Shown here one piece after another: positions 12,069 through 23,700 of a stretch of 64,000 bases of DNA. The number at the start of each line of letters is the position of its first letter. The stretch's first letter is position 1. The notes under the pieces are model-generated. The model worked only from the letters and a program-made list of their open reading frames with translations, was not told the origin of the DNA and searched no databases. Source of the DNA: Gnetum montanum (lineage: Eukaryota > Streptophyta > Gnetopsida > Gnetales > Gnetaceae); contig MNCI01001978.1 in assembly GCA_015680685.1 (NCBI GenBank), positions 153,341-217,340 of the forward strand, in the 5' to 3' direction. A program made the translations under genes and the position numbers.

Positions 12069-12429
12069 GATCACGAAGGACCAGCTCAAGGAGAGTGCTC
12101 TCATGTGTGTGGTGCAAGGCACTCTTGGGAAGGGCACTCTCAAAGAGAACACTCTCCGAAAGGCCACTCTAACGAAGGGCGCTCTCATGGAGAACGCTCT
12201 TAAGAAGGATGCTCTCCAAGAGGGCGTTCTTAGGGAGATCGCTCTTAAGGAGGGCATTCTCAGGGAGGGTGCTCTTCCAAAGAACACTCTCAATGATGAC
12301 ACTCTCAAAGAGAACATGCACACGAGGGTGCAAGGCACTCTCAAGGAGAACACTCTCATGGAGGCCACTCTAATGGAGGCACCTGCAAAACGGTCACCCA
12401 AATTAATCAAATCCTCGATCCGCAATGAA
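12069..12429. repeat. 15-bp-period satellite upstream of promoter 3
   Basis: 15-mer satellite collinear with 54.55-54.9 kb. It contains the GAGGGTGCAAGGCACTCTCA landmark near 12320 that also occurs near 29285 and 54850. Confidence 0.85.
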
Positions 12430-12432
12430 CAG
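12387..12432. repeat. Short stranded fragment of the ETS-type repeat
   Basis: AAACGGTCACCC...AATCCTCGATCCGC...GAACAG is nearly identical to part of the subfamily-c ETS-type repeat (compare 20325-20372), embedded in 15-mer satellite. The preceding GAGGCACCTGCA also occurs in that repeat, but on the other side of the fragment, so the piece is circularly permuted. Confidence 0.8.
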
Positions 12433-15400
12433 CTCTTGAGAAGACTACTCTTAAGTAGGGCGTTCTCCAAGGAGACTGCTCTCAACGAGGGTGCTCTAGG
12501 GAGAATGCTCCTGACGAGGGTGTCCTCAGTGAGATTGCTCTCAAGGAGGGTGTTCTCAGGGAGGGCACTCTTAGGAAGATTGCTCCCGATGACGGTGCTC
12601 TTAATGAAGGCGCTCTAGGGAGAACGCTCCCAATTGAGGGCATCCTCAATGAGATTGCTCTCAAGGAGGGCATTCTCAGGGAGGGCACTCTTAGGAAGAC
12701 CGCTCTCAAAGAGACCACTCCTGATGAGGGCGCTCTCAACGAAGGCGCTCCAGGGAGAATGCTCCCAATTAAGGGCATCCTCAGTGAGATTGCTCTCAAG
12801 GAGGGCATTCTCAGGGAGGGCACTCTTAGGAAGAACGCTCTCAAGGAGACTGCTCCCAATGAGGGCACTCTAGAAAGAATGTTCATGATGAGGGCATCCT
12901 CAGTGAGATCACTCTCAAGGAGGATGTTTTTAAGGAGAGCACTCTCTGAAAGATCACTTTGAAGGAGACTGCTCTCGAAGAGGACGTTCTTAGGGAGATC
13001 GCTCTCAATGAAGGCACTCTCAACGAGGGCACTCCAGGGAGAACGCTCCCGATGAAGGCATCCTCAAGGAGACTACTCTCAAGGAGGGCACTCTTAGGAA
13101 GACCACTCTCAAGGAGGATGTCCCCAGTGACACCGATCTCAAGGAGGGTGCTCTATAGGTGAAAACTCTCATGTGCGTAATGCAAGGTGCTCTCATGGAG
13201 AACGCTCTCACGGAGGCTGCTCTAACGAAGGATGCACTTAGTGAGAACACTCTCAAGGAGGGCACTCTTCGAAAAAATTCTCTCAATGAGGGTGTTCCAA
13301 GGAGAACGATTCTGATGAGGGCAGTGTCAGAGAGACCACTCTCACGGAGGGCGTTCTCAAGGAGGGTACCTTGTGAAGACCGCTGTCAAGTAGGGCGTTC
13401 TATAGGGAGACCACTCTCAACAAGGGTGCTCCATGGAGAACTCTCCCGATGAGTGCGTCCTTAGTGAGATTGCTCTCAGAGAGGGCATTCTCAGGGAGGG
13501 CACTCTTAGGAAGACCGCTCCCGACGAGGGTGCTCTCAACAAAGGCGCTCCAGGGAGAACGCTCCCAATTGAGGGCATCCTCAATGAGATTACTCTTAAG
13601 GAGGGCATTCTTAGGGAGGGCACTCTTAGGAAGACCGCTCTCAATGAAGGCGCTCCAAAGAGATCTCTCCCAATTAAGGGCTTCCTTAGTGAGATTGCTC
13701 TCAAGGAGGGTGTTCTCAAGGAGGGCACTCTTAGGAAGACCACTCTCAAGGAGACCACTCCCAATGAGGGTGCTCCAGAAAGAACATTCACGATGAGGAC
13801 GTCATATGTGAGATCACTCTCAAGGAGGACGTTCTCAAGGAGATCACTCTCTGAAAGATCACTCTGAAGGAGACCGCTCTTGATGAGGACATTCTTAGGG
13901 AGACCGCTCTCAATGAAGGCGCTCTCAACGAGGGCACTCCAGGGAGAATGCTCCCAATGAAGGCATCCTCAGGGAGACCACTCTCAAGGAGGGCGTTCTT
14001 AGGAAGGGCACTCTTAGGAAGACCGCTCTCAAGGAGGATGTCCCCAATGACACTGATCTCAAGGAGGGTGCTCTATAGGTGAAAACTCTCATGTGCATAA
14101 CGCAAGGTGCTCTCATGGAGAACGCTCTCACGGAGGTCGCTCTAAAGAAGGATGCACTTAGTGAGAATGCTCTCAAGGAGGGCACTCTTCGACAAAACGC
14201 TCTCAATGAGGATGCTCCAAAGAGAATGATTCGGATTAGGGTAGTGTCAGAGAGACCACTCTCAAGGAGGGCGTTCTTAGGGAGGGCACCTTGAGAAGAA
14301 TGCTATAAAGTAGGGCATTCTACAAGGAGACAACTCTCAACGAAGGAGCTCCAGGGAGAATGCTCCCAATTGAGGACTTCCTCAATGAGATTGCTCTCAA
14401 GGAGGGTGTTCTTAGGGAGGGCACTCTTAGGAAGACCACTCTCACTGAGACTGCTCCTGATGAGGGCACTCTCAATGAAGGCGCTCCAAGGAGAATGCTC
14501 CCAATTGAGGGCATCCTCAGTGAGATTGCTCTCAAGGAGGGCATTCTTAGGGAGGGCACTCTTAGGAAGACCCCTCTCACTGAGACTGCTCCTGATGAGG
14601 GCACTCTCAATGAAGGCGCTCCAAGGAGAATGCTCCCAATTGAGGGCATCCTCAGTGAGATTGCTCTCAAGGAGGGCATTCTTAGGGAGGGCACTCTTAG
14701 GAAGACCCCTCTCACTGAGACTGCTCCTGATGAGGGCACTCTCAATGAAGGCGCTCCAAGGAGAATGCTCCCAATTGAGGGCATCCTCAGTGAGATTGCT
14801 CTCAAGGAGGGTGTTCTCAGGGAGGGAACTCTTAGGAAGACCGCTCTCAAGGAGACCTCTCCCAATGAGGGTGCTCCAAAAAGAACGTTCATGATGAGGG
14901 CATCCTCAGCAAGATCACTCTCAAGGAAGACGTTCTCAAGGAGAGCACTTTCTGAAAGATCACTCTGAAGGAGACCGCTTTCGATGAGGACGTTCTTAGG
15001 GAGACCGCTCTCAATGAAGATGCTCTCAAAGAGGGCATTCTAGGGAGAACGCTCCTGATGAAGGCATTCTCAGGAAGATTACTCTCAAGGAGGGCGTTCT
15101 CAAGGAGGGCACTCTTAGGAAGACAGCTCTCAAGGAGACCACTCCCGATGAGGGTGCTCTCAACGAAGGAGCTCCAGGGAGAACGCTCCCAATTAAGGGC
15201 ATCCTCAGTGAGATCGCTCTCAAGCAGGGAATTCTCAGGGAGGGCACTCTTAGGGAGACCGCACTCAAGGAGACCACTCCCAATGAGGGCGCTCTGGAAA
15301 GAACATTCACGATGAGGACATCCTCAGCGAGATCACTCACAAGGAGGACGTTCTCAAGGAGAGCACTCTCTGAAAGATCACCCTGAAGGAGACCACTCTC

Positions 15401-18400
15401 GATGAGGATGTCCTTAGGGAGACCACTCTCAATGAAGGTGCTCTCAATGAGGGTAGTCCAAGGAGAATGCTCCCGATGAAGGCATTCTCAGGGAGACTGC
15501 TCTCAAGGAGGGCATTCTCAGGGAGGGCACTCTTAGGAAGATTGCTCCCAATAAGGGTGTTGTCAATGAAGGCGCTCCAGGGAGAATGATCCCAATTAAG
15601 GGCTTCGTTAGTGAGATCGCTCTCAAGGAGGGCATTGTCAGGGAGGGCACTCTTAGGAAGACTGCTCTTAAGGAGACCGCTCCTGATGAGGGTGCTCCAG
15701 AAAGAATGTTTACGATGAGGATGTCCTTAGTGAGATCACTCACAAGGAGGACATTCTCAAGGAGAGCACTCTGAAGGAGACCATTCTCGATGAGGACATT
15801 CTTAGGGAGACTGCTCTCAATGAAGGTGCTCTCAACCAGGGCACTCCAAGGAGAACGCTCCCGATGAAGGCATTCTTAGGGAGACTGCTCTCAAGGAGGG
15901 TGTTCTCATGAAGGGCACTCTTAGGAAGACCGCTATCAAGGAGACCGCTCCCGATGAGGGTGCTCTCAACGAAGGTGCTTCAGGGAGAATGCTCCCAATT
16001 AAGGGCGTCCTCAGTGAGATTTCTCTCAAGGAGGGCATTCTCAGGGAGGTCACTCTTAGGAAGACCGCTCTCAAGAAGACCACTCCTGATGAGGGCGCTC
16101 CAGAAAGAACGTTCACGATGAAGGCGTCCTCAGCGAGATCACTCTTAAGGAGGATGTTCTCAAGAAGAGCACTCTCTGAAAGATCACTCTAAAGGAGACC
16201 ACTCTCGATGAGGAAGTTCTTAGGGAGACCGCTCTCAATGAAGGAACTCTCAACGAGGGCACTCCAGAGAGAACGCTCCCGATGAAGGCATTCTCAAGGA
16301 GACTGCTCTCAAGGAGGGCATTCTCAGGGAGGGCATTCTTAGGAAGACTGCTCTCAAGGAGACCGCTCCTGATGAGGGTGCTCTCAATGATGGCTCTCTA
16401 GGGAGAACGCTCCCAATTAAGGGCATCCTCAGTGAGATCGCTCTCAAGGAGGGCGTTCTCAAGGAAGGCACTCTTAGGAAGACTGCACTCAAGGAGACTG
16501 CTCCCTATGAGGGCACTCCAGAAAGAACGTTCATGATGAGGGCATCCTCAGTGAGATCACTCACAAGGAGGACATTCTCAAGGAGAGCACTCTCTGAAAG
16601 ATCACTCTGAAGGAGACCGCTCTCGATGAGGACGTTCTTAGGGAGACCGCTCTCAGTGAAGGTGCTCTCAATGAGGGCACTCCAGGGAGAATGCTCTCGA
16701 TGAAGGCATCCTTAGGGAGACCACTCTCAAGGAGGGCGTTCTTAGGGAGGGCACTCTTAGGAAGACTGCTCTCAAGGAGGACGTCCCCAGCAACACCGAT
16801 CTCAAGGAGGACACTCTATAGGTGAAAACTCTCACATGCGTCATGCAAGGTGCTCTCATGGAGAATGCTCTCACAGAGGCCACTCTAACGAAGGATGCAC
16901 TGAATGAGAACGCTCTCAAGGAGGGCACTCTTCGACAAAATGCTCTCAACAAGGGTGCTCTAAGGACAACGATTCTGATGAGGGCAGTGTCAGAGAGACC
17001 ACTCTCATGCAGGACGTTCTCAGGGAGGGCACCTTGAAAAGATTGCTCTCAAGGAGGGTGTTCTCAGGGAGGGCACTCTTAGGAAGACCGCTCTCAACAA
17101 GACCCTGATGAGCACGCTCTCAACGAAGGTGCTCCAGGGAGAACACTCCGAATTGATGGTGTCCTCAGTGAGATTGCTCTCAAGGAGGGCATTCTCACAG
17201 AGGGCACTATTAGGAAGACCACTCTCAAGGAGACCGCTCCTAATGAGGGTGCTCTCAATGAAGGTGCTCCAGGGAGAATGCTCCCGATGAGGGCGTCCTT
17301 AGTGAGATTGCTCTCAGGGAGGGCGTTCTCAGGGAGGGCACTCTTAGGAAGATCGCTCCCGATGAAGGCGCTCTCAACGAAGACGCTCCAGGGAGAATGC
17401 TCCTAATTGAGGGCATCCTCAATGAGATTGCTCTCAAGGAGGGCATTCTTAGGAAGGGAACTCTTAGGAAGAACGCACTCAATGAAGGTGCACCAAAGAG
17501 ATCTCTCCTAATTAAGGGCATCCTCAGTGAGATTGCTCTCAAGGAGGGCATTCTCATGGAGGGCACTATTAGGAAAACCACTCTCAAGGAGACCGCTCCC
17601 AATGAGGGTGCTCTCAACGAAGGCGCTCCAGGGAGAATACTCCCGATGAGGGCATCCTTAGTGAGATTGCTCTCAGGGAGGGCACTCTTAGGAAGACTGC
17701 TCCCGATGAGGATGCTCTCAACGAAGATGCTTCAGGGAGAATGCTCCTAATTGAGGGCATCCTCAATGAGATTGCTCTCAAGGAGGGCGTTCTCAGGGAG
17801 GGCACTCTTAGGAAGACCGCTCTCAATGAAGGTGCTCAAAAGAGATCTCTCCCAATTAAGGGCGTCCTCAGTGAGATTGCTCTCAAGGAGGGCATTCTCA
17901 GGGAGGGCACTCTTAGCAAGACTACTCTCAAGGAGACCACTCCCAATGAGGGTGCTCTAGAAAGAACATTCACAATGAGGACGTCCTCAGCGAGATCACT
18001 CTCAAGGAGGACGTTCTCAAGGAAAGCACTCTCTGAAAGATCACTCTAAATGAGACCGCTCTTGATGAGGACGTTCTTAGGGAGACCGCTCTCAATGAAG
18101 GTGCTCTCAATGAAGGTGCTCCAGGGAGAATGCTCCCGATGAAGGCATTCTCAGGGAGACTGCTCTCAAGGAGGGCATTCTCAGGGAGGGCACTCTTAGG
18201 AAGACTACTCTCAAGGAGACCGCTCCTGATGAGGGTGCTCTCAATGAAGGCGCTCCAGGGAGGACAGTCCCAATTAAGGACGTCCTCAGTGAGATCGCTC
18301 TCAAGGAGGGCGTTCTTAGGGAAGGCACTCTTAGGAAGAGTGCACTCAAGGAGACCGCTCCTGATGAGGGCACTCTAGAAAGAATGTCCACGATGAGGGT

Positions 18401-20054
18401 GTCCTCAATGAGATCACTCACAAGGAGGATGTTCTCAAGGAGAGCACGCTCTGAAAGATCACTCTGAAGGAGACCGCTCTCGATGAGGATGTTCTTAGGG
18501 AGACCGCTCTCAATGAAGGCGCTCTCAACGAGGGCACTCCAGGAAGAATGCTCTCGATGAAGGCATCCTCAGGGAGATCACTCTCAAGGAGGGTGTTCTT
18601 AGGGAGGACACTCTTAGAAAGACCGCTCTCAAGGAGGACATCCCCAGCAACATCGATCTCAAGGGAACTGTATAGGTGAAAACTCTCACGTGTGTAACGC
18701 AAGGTGCTCTCATGGAGAACGCTCTTAGGGAGGCTGCTCTAACAAAGGATGCATTCAATGAGAAAGCTCTCAAGGAGGGCACTCTTCGACAAAATGCTCT
18801 CAACGAGGGTGCTTCAAGGAGAACGATTCTAATGAGGGCAGTGTCAGAGAGACCACTCTCAAGGAGGGCGTTCTCAGGGAGGGCACCTTGAGAAGACTTC
18901 TGTCAAGTTGGGCATTCTACAAGTAGACCACTCTTAATGAAGGTGCTCCAGGGAGAACGCTCCCAATTGAGGACATCCTCAGTGAGATTGCTCTCAAGGA
19001 GGGCGTTCTCAGGGAGGGCACTCTTAGGAAGACCGCTCTCAACGAGACCCTGATGAGGGTGCTCTCAACAAAGGCACTCTAGGGAGAACACTCCCAATTG
19101 AGGGTGTCCTCAGTGAGAATGCTCTTAAGAAGGGCATTCTTAGGGAGGGAACTCTTAGGAAGATCGCTCTGAAGGAGACCGCTTCCAATGAGAGTGCTCT
19201 CAACGAAGGCGCTCCAGGGAGGATGCTCCCGATGAGGGCGTCCTTAGTGATATTGCTTTCAGGGAGGGCACTCTTAGGAAGATCGCTCCCGATGAGGGCA
19301 CTCTCAACGAAGGCGCTCCAGGGAGAACACTCCCAATTAAGGGCGTCCTCAATGAGATTGCTCTTAAGGAGGGCGTTCTCAGGGAGGGCACTCTTAGGAA
19401 GAGCGCTCTCAATGAAGGTGCTCCAAAGAGATCTCTCCCAATTAAGGGCATCCTCAGTGAGATTGCTCTCAAGGAGGGCATTCTCAGGGAGGGCACTCTT
19501 AGGAAGACTGCTCTCAAGGAGACCGCTCCTGATGAGGGTGCTCCAGAAAGAACGTTCATGATGAGGGCATCCTCAGCGAGATCGCTCTCAAGGAGGACAT
19601 TCTCAAGGAGGGCACTCTCTAAAAGATCACTCTGAAGAAGACTGCTCTCAATGAGGACATTCTTAGGGAGACCGCTCTCGATGAGGACGCTCTCAACGAG
19701 GGCACTCTAGGGAGAATGCTCCTGATGAAGGCATCCTCAAGGAGACTGCTCTCAAGGAGGGCGTTCTCAGGGAGGACACTCTTAGGAAGACTGCTCTCAA
19801 GGAGACCGCTCCAAATAAGGGTGCTCTAGAAAGAACGTTCACGATGAGGGCATCCTCAGTGAAATCGCTCTCAAGGAGGACGTTCTCATGGAGGGCACTC
19901 TCCAAAAGATCGCTATGAAGGAGACCACTCTTGATGAGGATGTTCTCAGTGAGACTGCTTTCAATAAAGGCGCTCTAAACGAGGACACTCCAGGGAAAAT
20001 GCTCCTGATGAAGGCATCCTTAGGGAGACCACTCTCAAGGAGGGTGTTCTCAGG
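12433..20054. repeat. 418-bp higher-order repeat of the 15-mer satellite, part 1
   Basis: The 15-mers are organised into a larger unit marked by CTGAAAGATCACT (variants at about 12945, 13850, 14950, 15370, 16175, 16590, 18030, 18450 and 19620). Many neighbouring markers are about 418 bp apart; others are separated by inserted or deleted runs of 15-mers. A second marker, GGTGAAAACTCTCA with GCAAGGTGCTCTCATGGAGA, appears at about 13160, 14080, 16820 and 18680. No promoter module lies inside. Translations in every frame are five-residue repeats and are not coding. Confidence 0.87.
14440..14790. repeat. 135-bp tandem triplication within the 418-bp array
   Basis: CTGCTCCTGATGAGGGCACT recurs at 14451, 14586 and 14721, exactly 135 bp (nine 15-mers) apart, with near-perfect identity between copies. 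This is much higher than among neighbouring units, indicating a recent duplication. Confidence 0.9.
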
Positions 20055-20748
20055 GATGCAGGGTAAGACCTACCCGAATTCACCGTCAAGTGACCGCATA
20101 ATCGAAAACTCCTTCGTGAAACCCAAAGAAAGAGCATCGCATAGCCTAAACAAGGGATTTTTGAGACATGAGCCTCAAACATCCATCCGACTGCCCCTAA
20201 CCCATGGAGAACTTACTGCCGAGTTTGGGCAAGCACTCAAACCTCGACAAGCTACTCCAAGGGAAGGCACAACGCAAGATCCTCAATCCATGAAAGCTTA
20301 TTTTTGAGATGGTACAACCATGAAATGGTCACCCGAATTAATCAAATCCTCGATCCGCAATGAATAGCGAGGCACCTGCAAGTGCATGGAGAACAAGAGA
20401 GACCAAGTCCCTCTTCGTTTCTCGGCTCGTGAAAGTGAAGTAACCACTACTACCCATGCGCTACTAGGCAATCGAATCAATGATTAGGTAGAGAGAGCAT
20501 GCACCTAACGCTACCCCGTGGAGGGTGTCCAGATGCTCTACCACCTCAACCCCACCAAATCAATGCAACCATTCGCACGAAATCAACCCATATCATTTTC
20601 AGAGAGAGGATCTTTCAATCCCATAGATCCATCAATGGTGACTCTGATCTTGCAAAATCTACAACAATCACACCCAGGCATAAAAAAACAAGCCTATGAG
20701 GATGCAGGATAATAGCTACTTGAATTCACCATCAAGTGACCACACAAC
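20055..20748 (-). repeat. ETS-type repeat (subfamily c), solitary copy inside the satellite
   Basis: Just over one unit of the repeat that otherwise sits in the 5' ETS, with CTACTAGGCAATCGAATCAA at 20461, CCCCGTGGAGGGTGTCC after it, and CCCATGGAGAACTTACTG before it. The last landmark is shared with copies at 47.8-48.4 and 56.6-58.5 kb but not with 1.3-5.8 kb. Both edges pass directly into 15-mer satellite without target-site duplication or terminal repeats that I can see. Confidence 0.85.
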
Positions 20749-23700
20749 TACTCTCGATGAGGACGTTCTCAAGGAGACAGCTCCCTAAAAGGGCATTCTC
20801 AGGGAGGTCACTCTTAGGAAAGGTGCTCTCCGAAACAATGCTCTCAAGGTGACAACTCTCACATGCGTAATGTAAGGTGCTCATATGGAGAATGCACTCA
20901 ATGAGAATGCTCTCAGGGAGACTGCTCTAATGGAGGATGCCCTCAAGGAGAACGCTTTTGGTAAGAATGCTCTCAAGGACAGCACTCTTCGACAGATTGC
21001 TCTCAACAAGGGCACTCCAGGGAGAATGCACGAGATAAGGGCAATCTCAAGAAGAACGTTGTTCAGATAACCGCTCAAACGAAGACCACTCCTAATGAGG
21101 GCACTATCAATGAGGATGCTCTCAAGGAGGCTAATCTCAAGGAGGGTGTTCCACTGGAGGTAGCTCTCAAAGAGAACAATCTCAACAATGGCATTCTCGC
21201 AGAGAACACTCTCACGTTAATAACAAAAACTGATCTCAAGGAGGTCGCTACAGGGAGAACGCTCCCAACGAGGATGCTCCAGGAAGACCGCTCTCAACGA
21301 GGGTGCTCCTAAAAAACCACTCTCAATGAGGGTGCTCAACGAAGAACACTCTCGATGAGGACATCCTCAAGGAGACTACTCTCAAGGAGAGCATTCTCAG
21401 GGAGGGCACTCTTAGGAAGGTCGCTATTAAGGAAACCACTCTCGATGAAGGTGCTCCAGGAAGAACGTTCAAGATGAGGGCGTTCTCAAGGAGGGCACTC
21501 TCCAAAAGAACGCTCTGAAGGAGACCGCTCTAAATAAAGATGCTCTGAATGAGGGCACTCTAGGGAGAATGCTCCCGATGAAGTCATCCTCAATGAGACA
21601 GCTCTCAAGGAGGGTGTTCTCAGAGAGGGTGCTCTTAGGAAGACCGCTCTCAAGGAGACCACTCCCGATGAGGGCACTCCAGAAAGAACGTTCATGATGA
21701 GGGTGTCCTCAGTGAGATCACTCTCAAGGAGGACCTTCTCAAGGAGAGCACTCTCTGAAAGATCACTCTGAAGGAGACCACTCTCGATGAAGACGTTCTT
21801 AGGGAGACCGCTCTTAATGAAGGCACTCTCAATGAGGGCACTCCAGGGAGAACGCTCCTGATGAAGTCATTCTCAGGGAGACTACTCTCAAGGAGGGCGT
21901 TCTCAGGGAGGGCACTCTTAGGAAGACCGCTCTCAAGGAGACCGCTCCCGATGAGGGTGCTCTCAACAAAGGTACTCCAGGGAGAATGCTCCCAATTAAG
22001 GGCATCCTCAGTGAGATTGCTCTCAAGGAGGGTGTTCTCACGGAGGGCACTCTTTGGAAGACTGCTCTCAAGGAGACCACTCCCGATGAGGGTGCTCCAG
22101 AAAGAAAGTTCACAATGAGGGCATCCTCAGCGAGATCACTCCAAAGGAGGACGTTCTCAAGGAGAGCACTCTCTGAAAGATCACTCTAAAGGAGATCACT
22201 CTTGATGAGGACGTTCTTAGGGAGACCGCTCTCAATGAAGGTGCTCTCAACGAGGGCACTCTAGGAAGAACGGTCCCGATGAAGGCATTCTTAGGGAGAC
22301 TATTGTCAAGGAGGGCGTTCTTAGGGAGGGAACTCTTAGGAAGACCGCTCTCAAGGAGACCGCTCTCGATGAGGGTACTCTCAACGAAGGCGCTCCAGGA
22401 AGAACGCTCCCAATTAAGGCTGTCCTCAGTGAGATTGCTCTCAAGGAGGGTGTTCTCAGGGAGGGCACTCCTAGGAAGACCGCTCTCAAGGGGACCACTC
22501 CCAATGAGGGCACTCCAGAAAGAACATTCATGATGAGCTCATCATATGTGAGATCACTCTCAAGGAGGACATTCTCAAGGAGAGCACTCTTTGAAAGATC
22601 ACTCTAAAGGAGACCGCTCTCGATAAGGATGTTCTTAGGGAGACCGCTCTCAATGAAGGTGCTCTCAACGAGGACACTCCAGGGAGAACGCTCCCGATGA
22701 AGGCATCCTCAGGGAGAGCACTCTCAAGGAGGGTGTTCTTAGGGAGGGCACTCTTCGGAAGACCGCTCTCAAGGAGGACGTCCCCAGTGACACCGATCTC
22801 AAGGAGGGCACTCTATAGCTGAAAACTCTCATGTGCGTAACGCAAGGTGCTCTCATGGAGAATGCTCTCACGGAGGCTGCTCTAACGAAGGATGCACTTA
22901 GTGAGAACGCTCTCAAGGAGGGCACTCTTCGACAAAATTCTCTCAAGGACAGTGCTCCAAGGAGAACGATTTGGATTAGGGTAGTGTCAGAGGGACCGCT
23001 CTCAAGGAGGGCATTCTCAGGGAGGGCACCTTAAGAAGACTGCTGTCAAGTAGGGCATTCTACAAGGAGACCGCTCTTAACGAAGGAGCTCCTGGGAGAA
23101 CACTCCCAATTGAGGGTGTCCTCAATGAGATTGCTCTCAAGGAGGGCGTTCTCAGGGAGGGCACTCTTAGGAAGACCACTCTCACCGAGACTGCTCCTAA
23201 TGAGGGTGCTCTCAATGAAGGCGCTCCAAGGAGAACACTCCCAATTGAGGGCATCCTTAGTGAGATTGCTCTCAAGGAGGGCGTTCTCATGGAGGGCACT
23301 CTTAGGAAGACTGCTCCCAATGAGGGTGCTCTCAACGAACATGATCTAGGGAGAACACTCCCAATTAAGGGCGTCCTCAACAAGATTGCTCTCAAGGAGG
23401 GCATTCTTAGGGAGGGCACTCTTAGGAAGACCGCTCTCAAGGATGCCGCTCCCGATGAGGGCTCTCCAGAAAGAACATTCACAATGAGGGCATCCTCAGC
23501 AAGATCACTCTCAAGGAGGACATTCTCAAGGAGAGCACTCTCTGAAAGATCACTCTGAAGGAGACCGCTCTTGATGAGGATGCTCTTAGGGAGACCGCTC
23601 TCAATGAAGGTGCTCTCAACAAGGGCACTCCAGGGATAATGCTGCTAATGAAGGCATTCTCAAGGAGACTGCTCTCAAGGAGGGTGTTCTCATGGAGGGC

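Noticed and set aside
20055-20748. Transposon insertion
   Set aside because: No terminal repeats, target-site duplication or transposase remnant visible; the sequence is the ETS-type repeat found elsewhere in the window.
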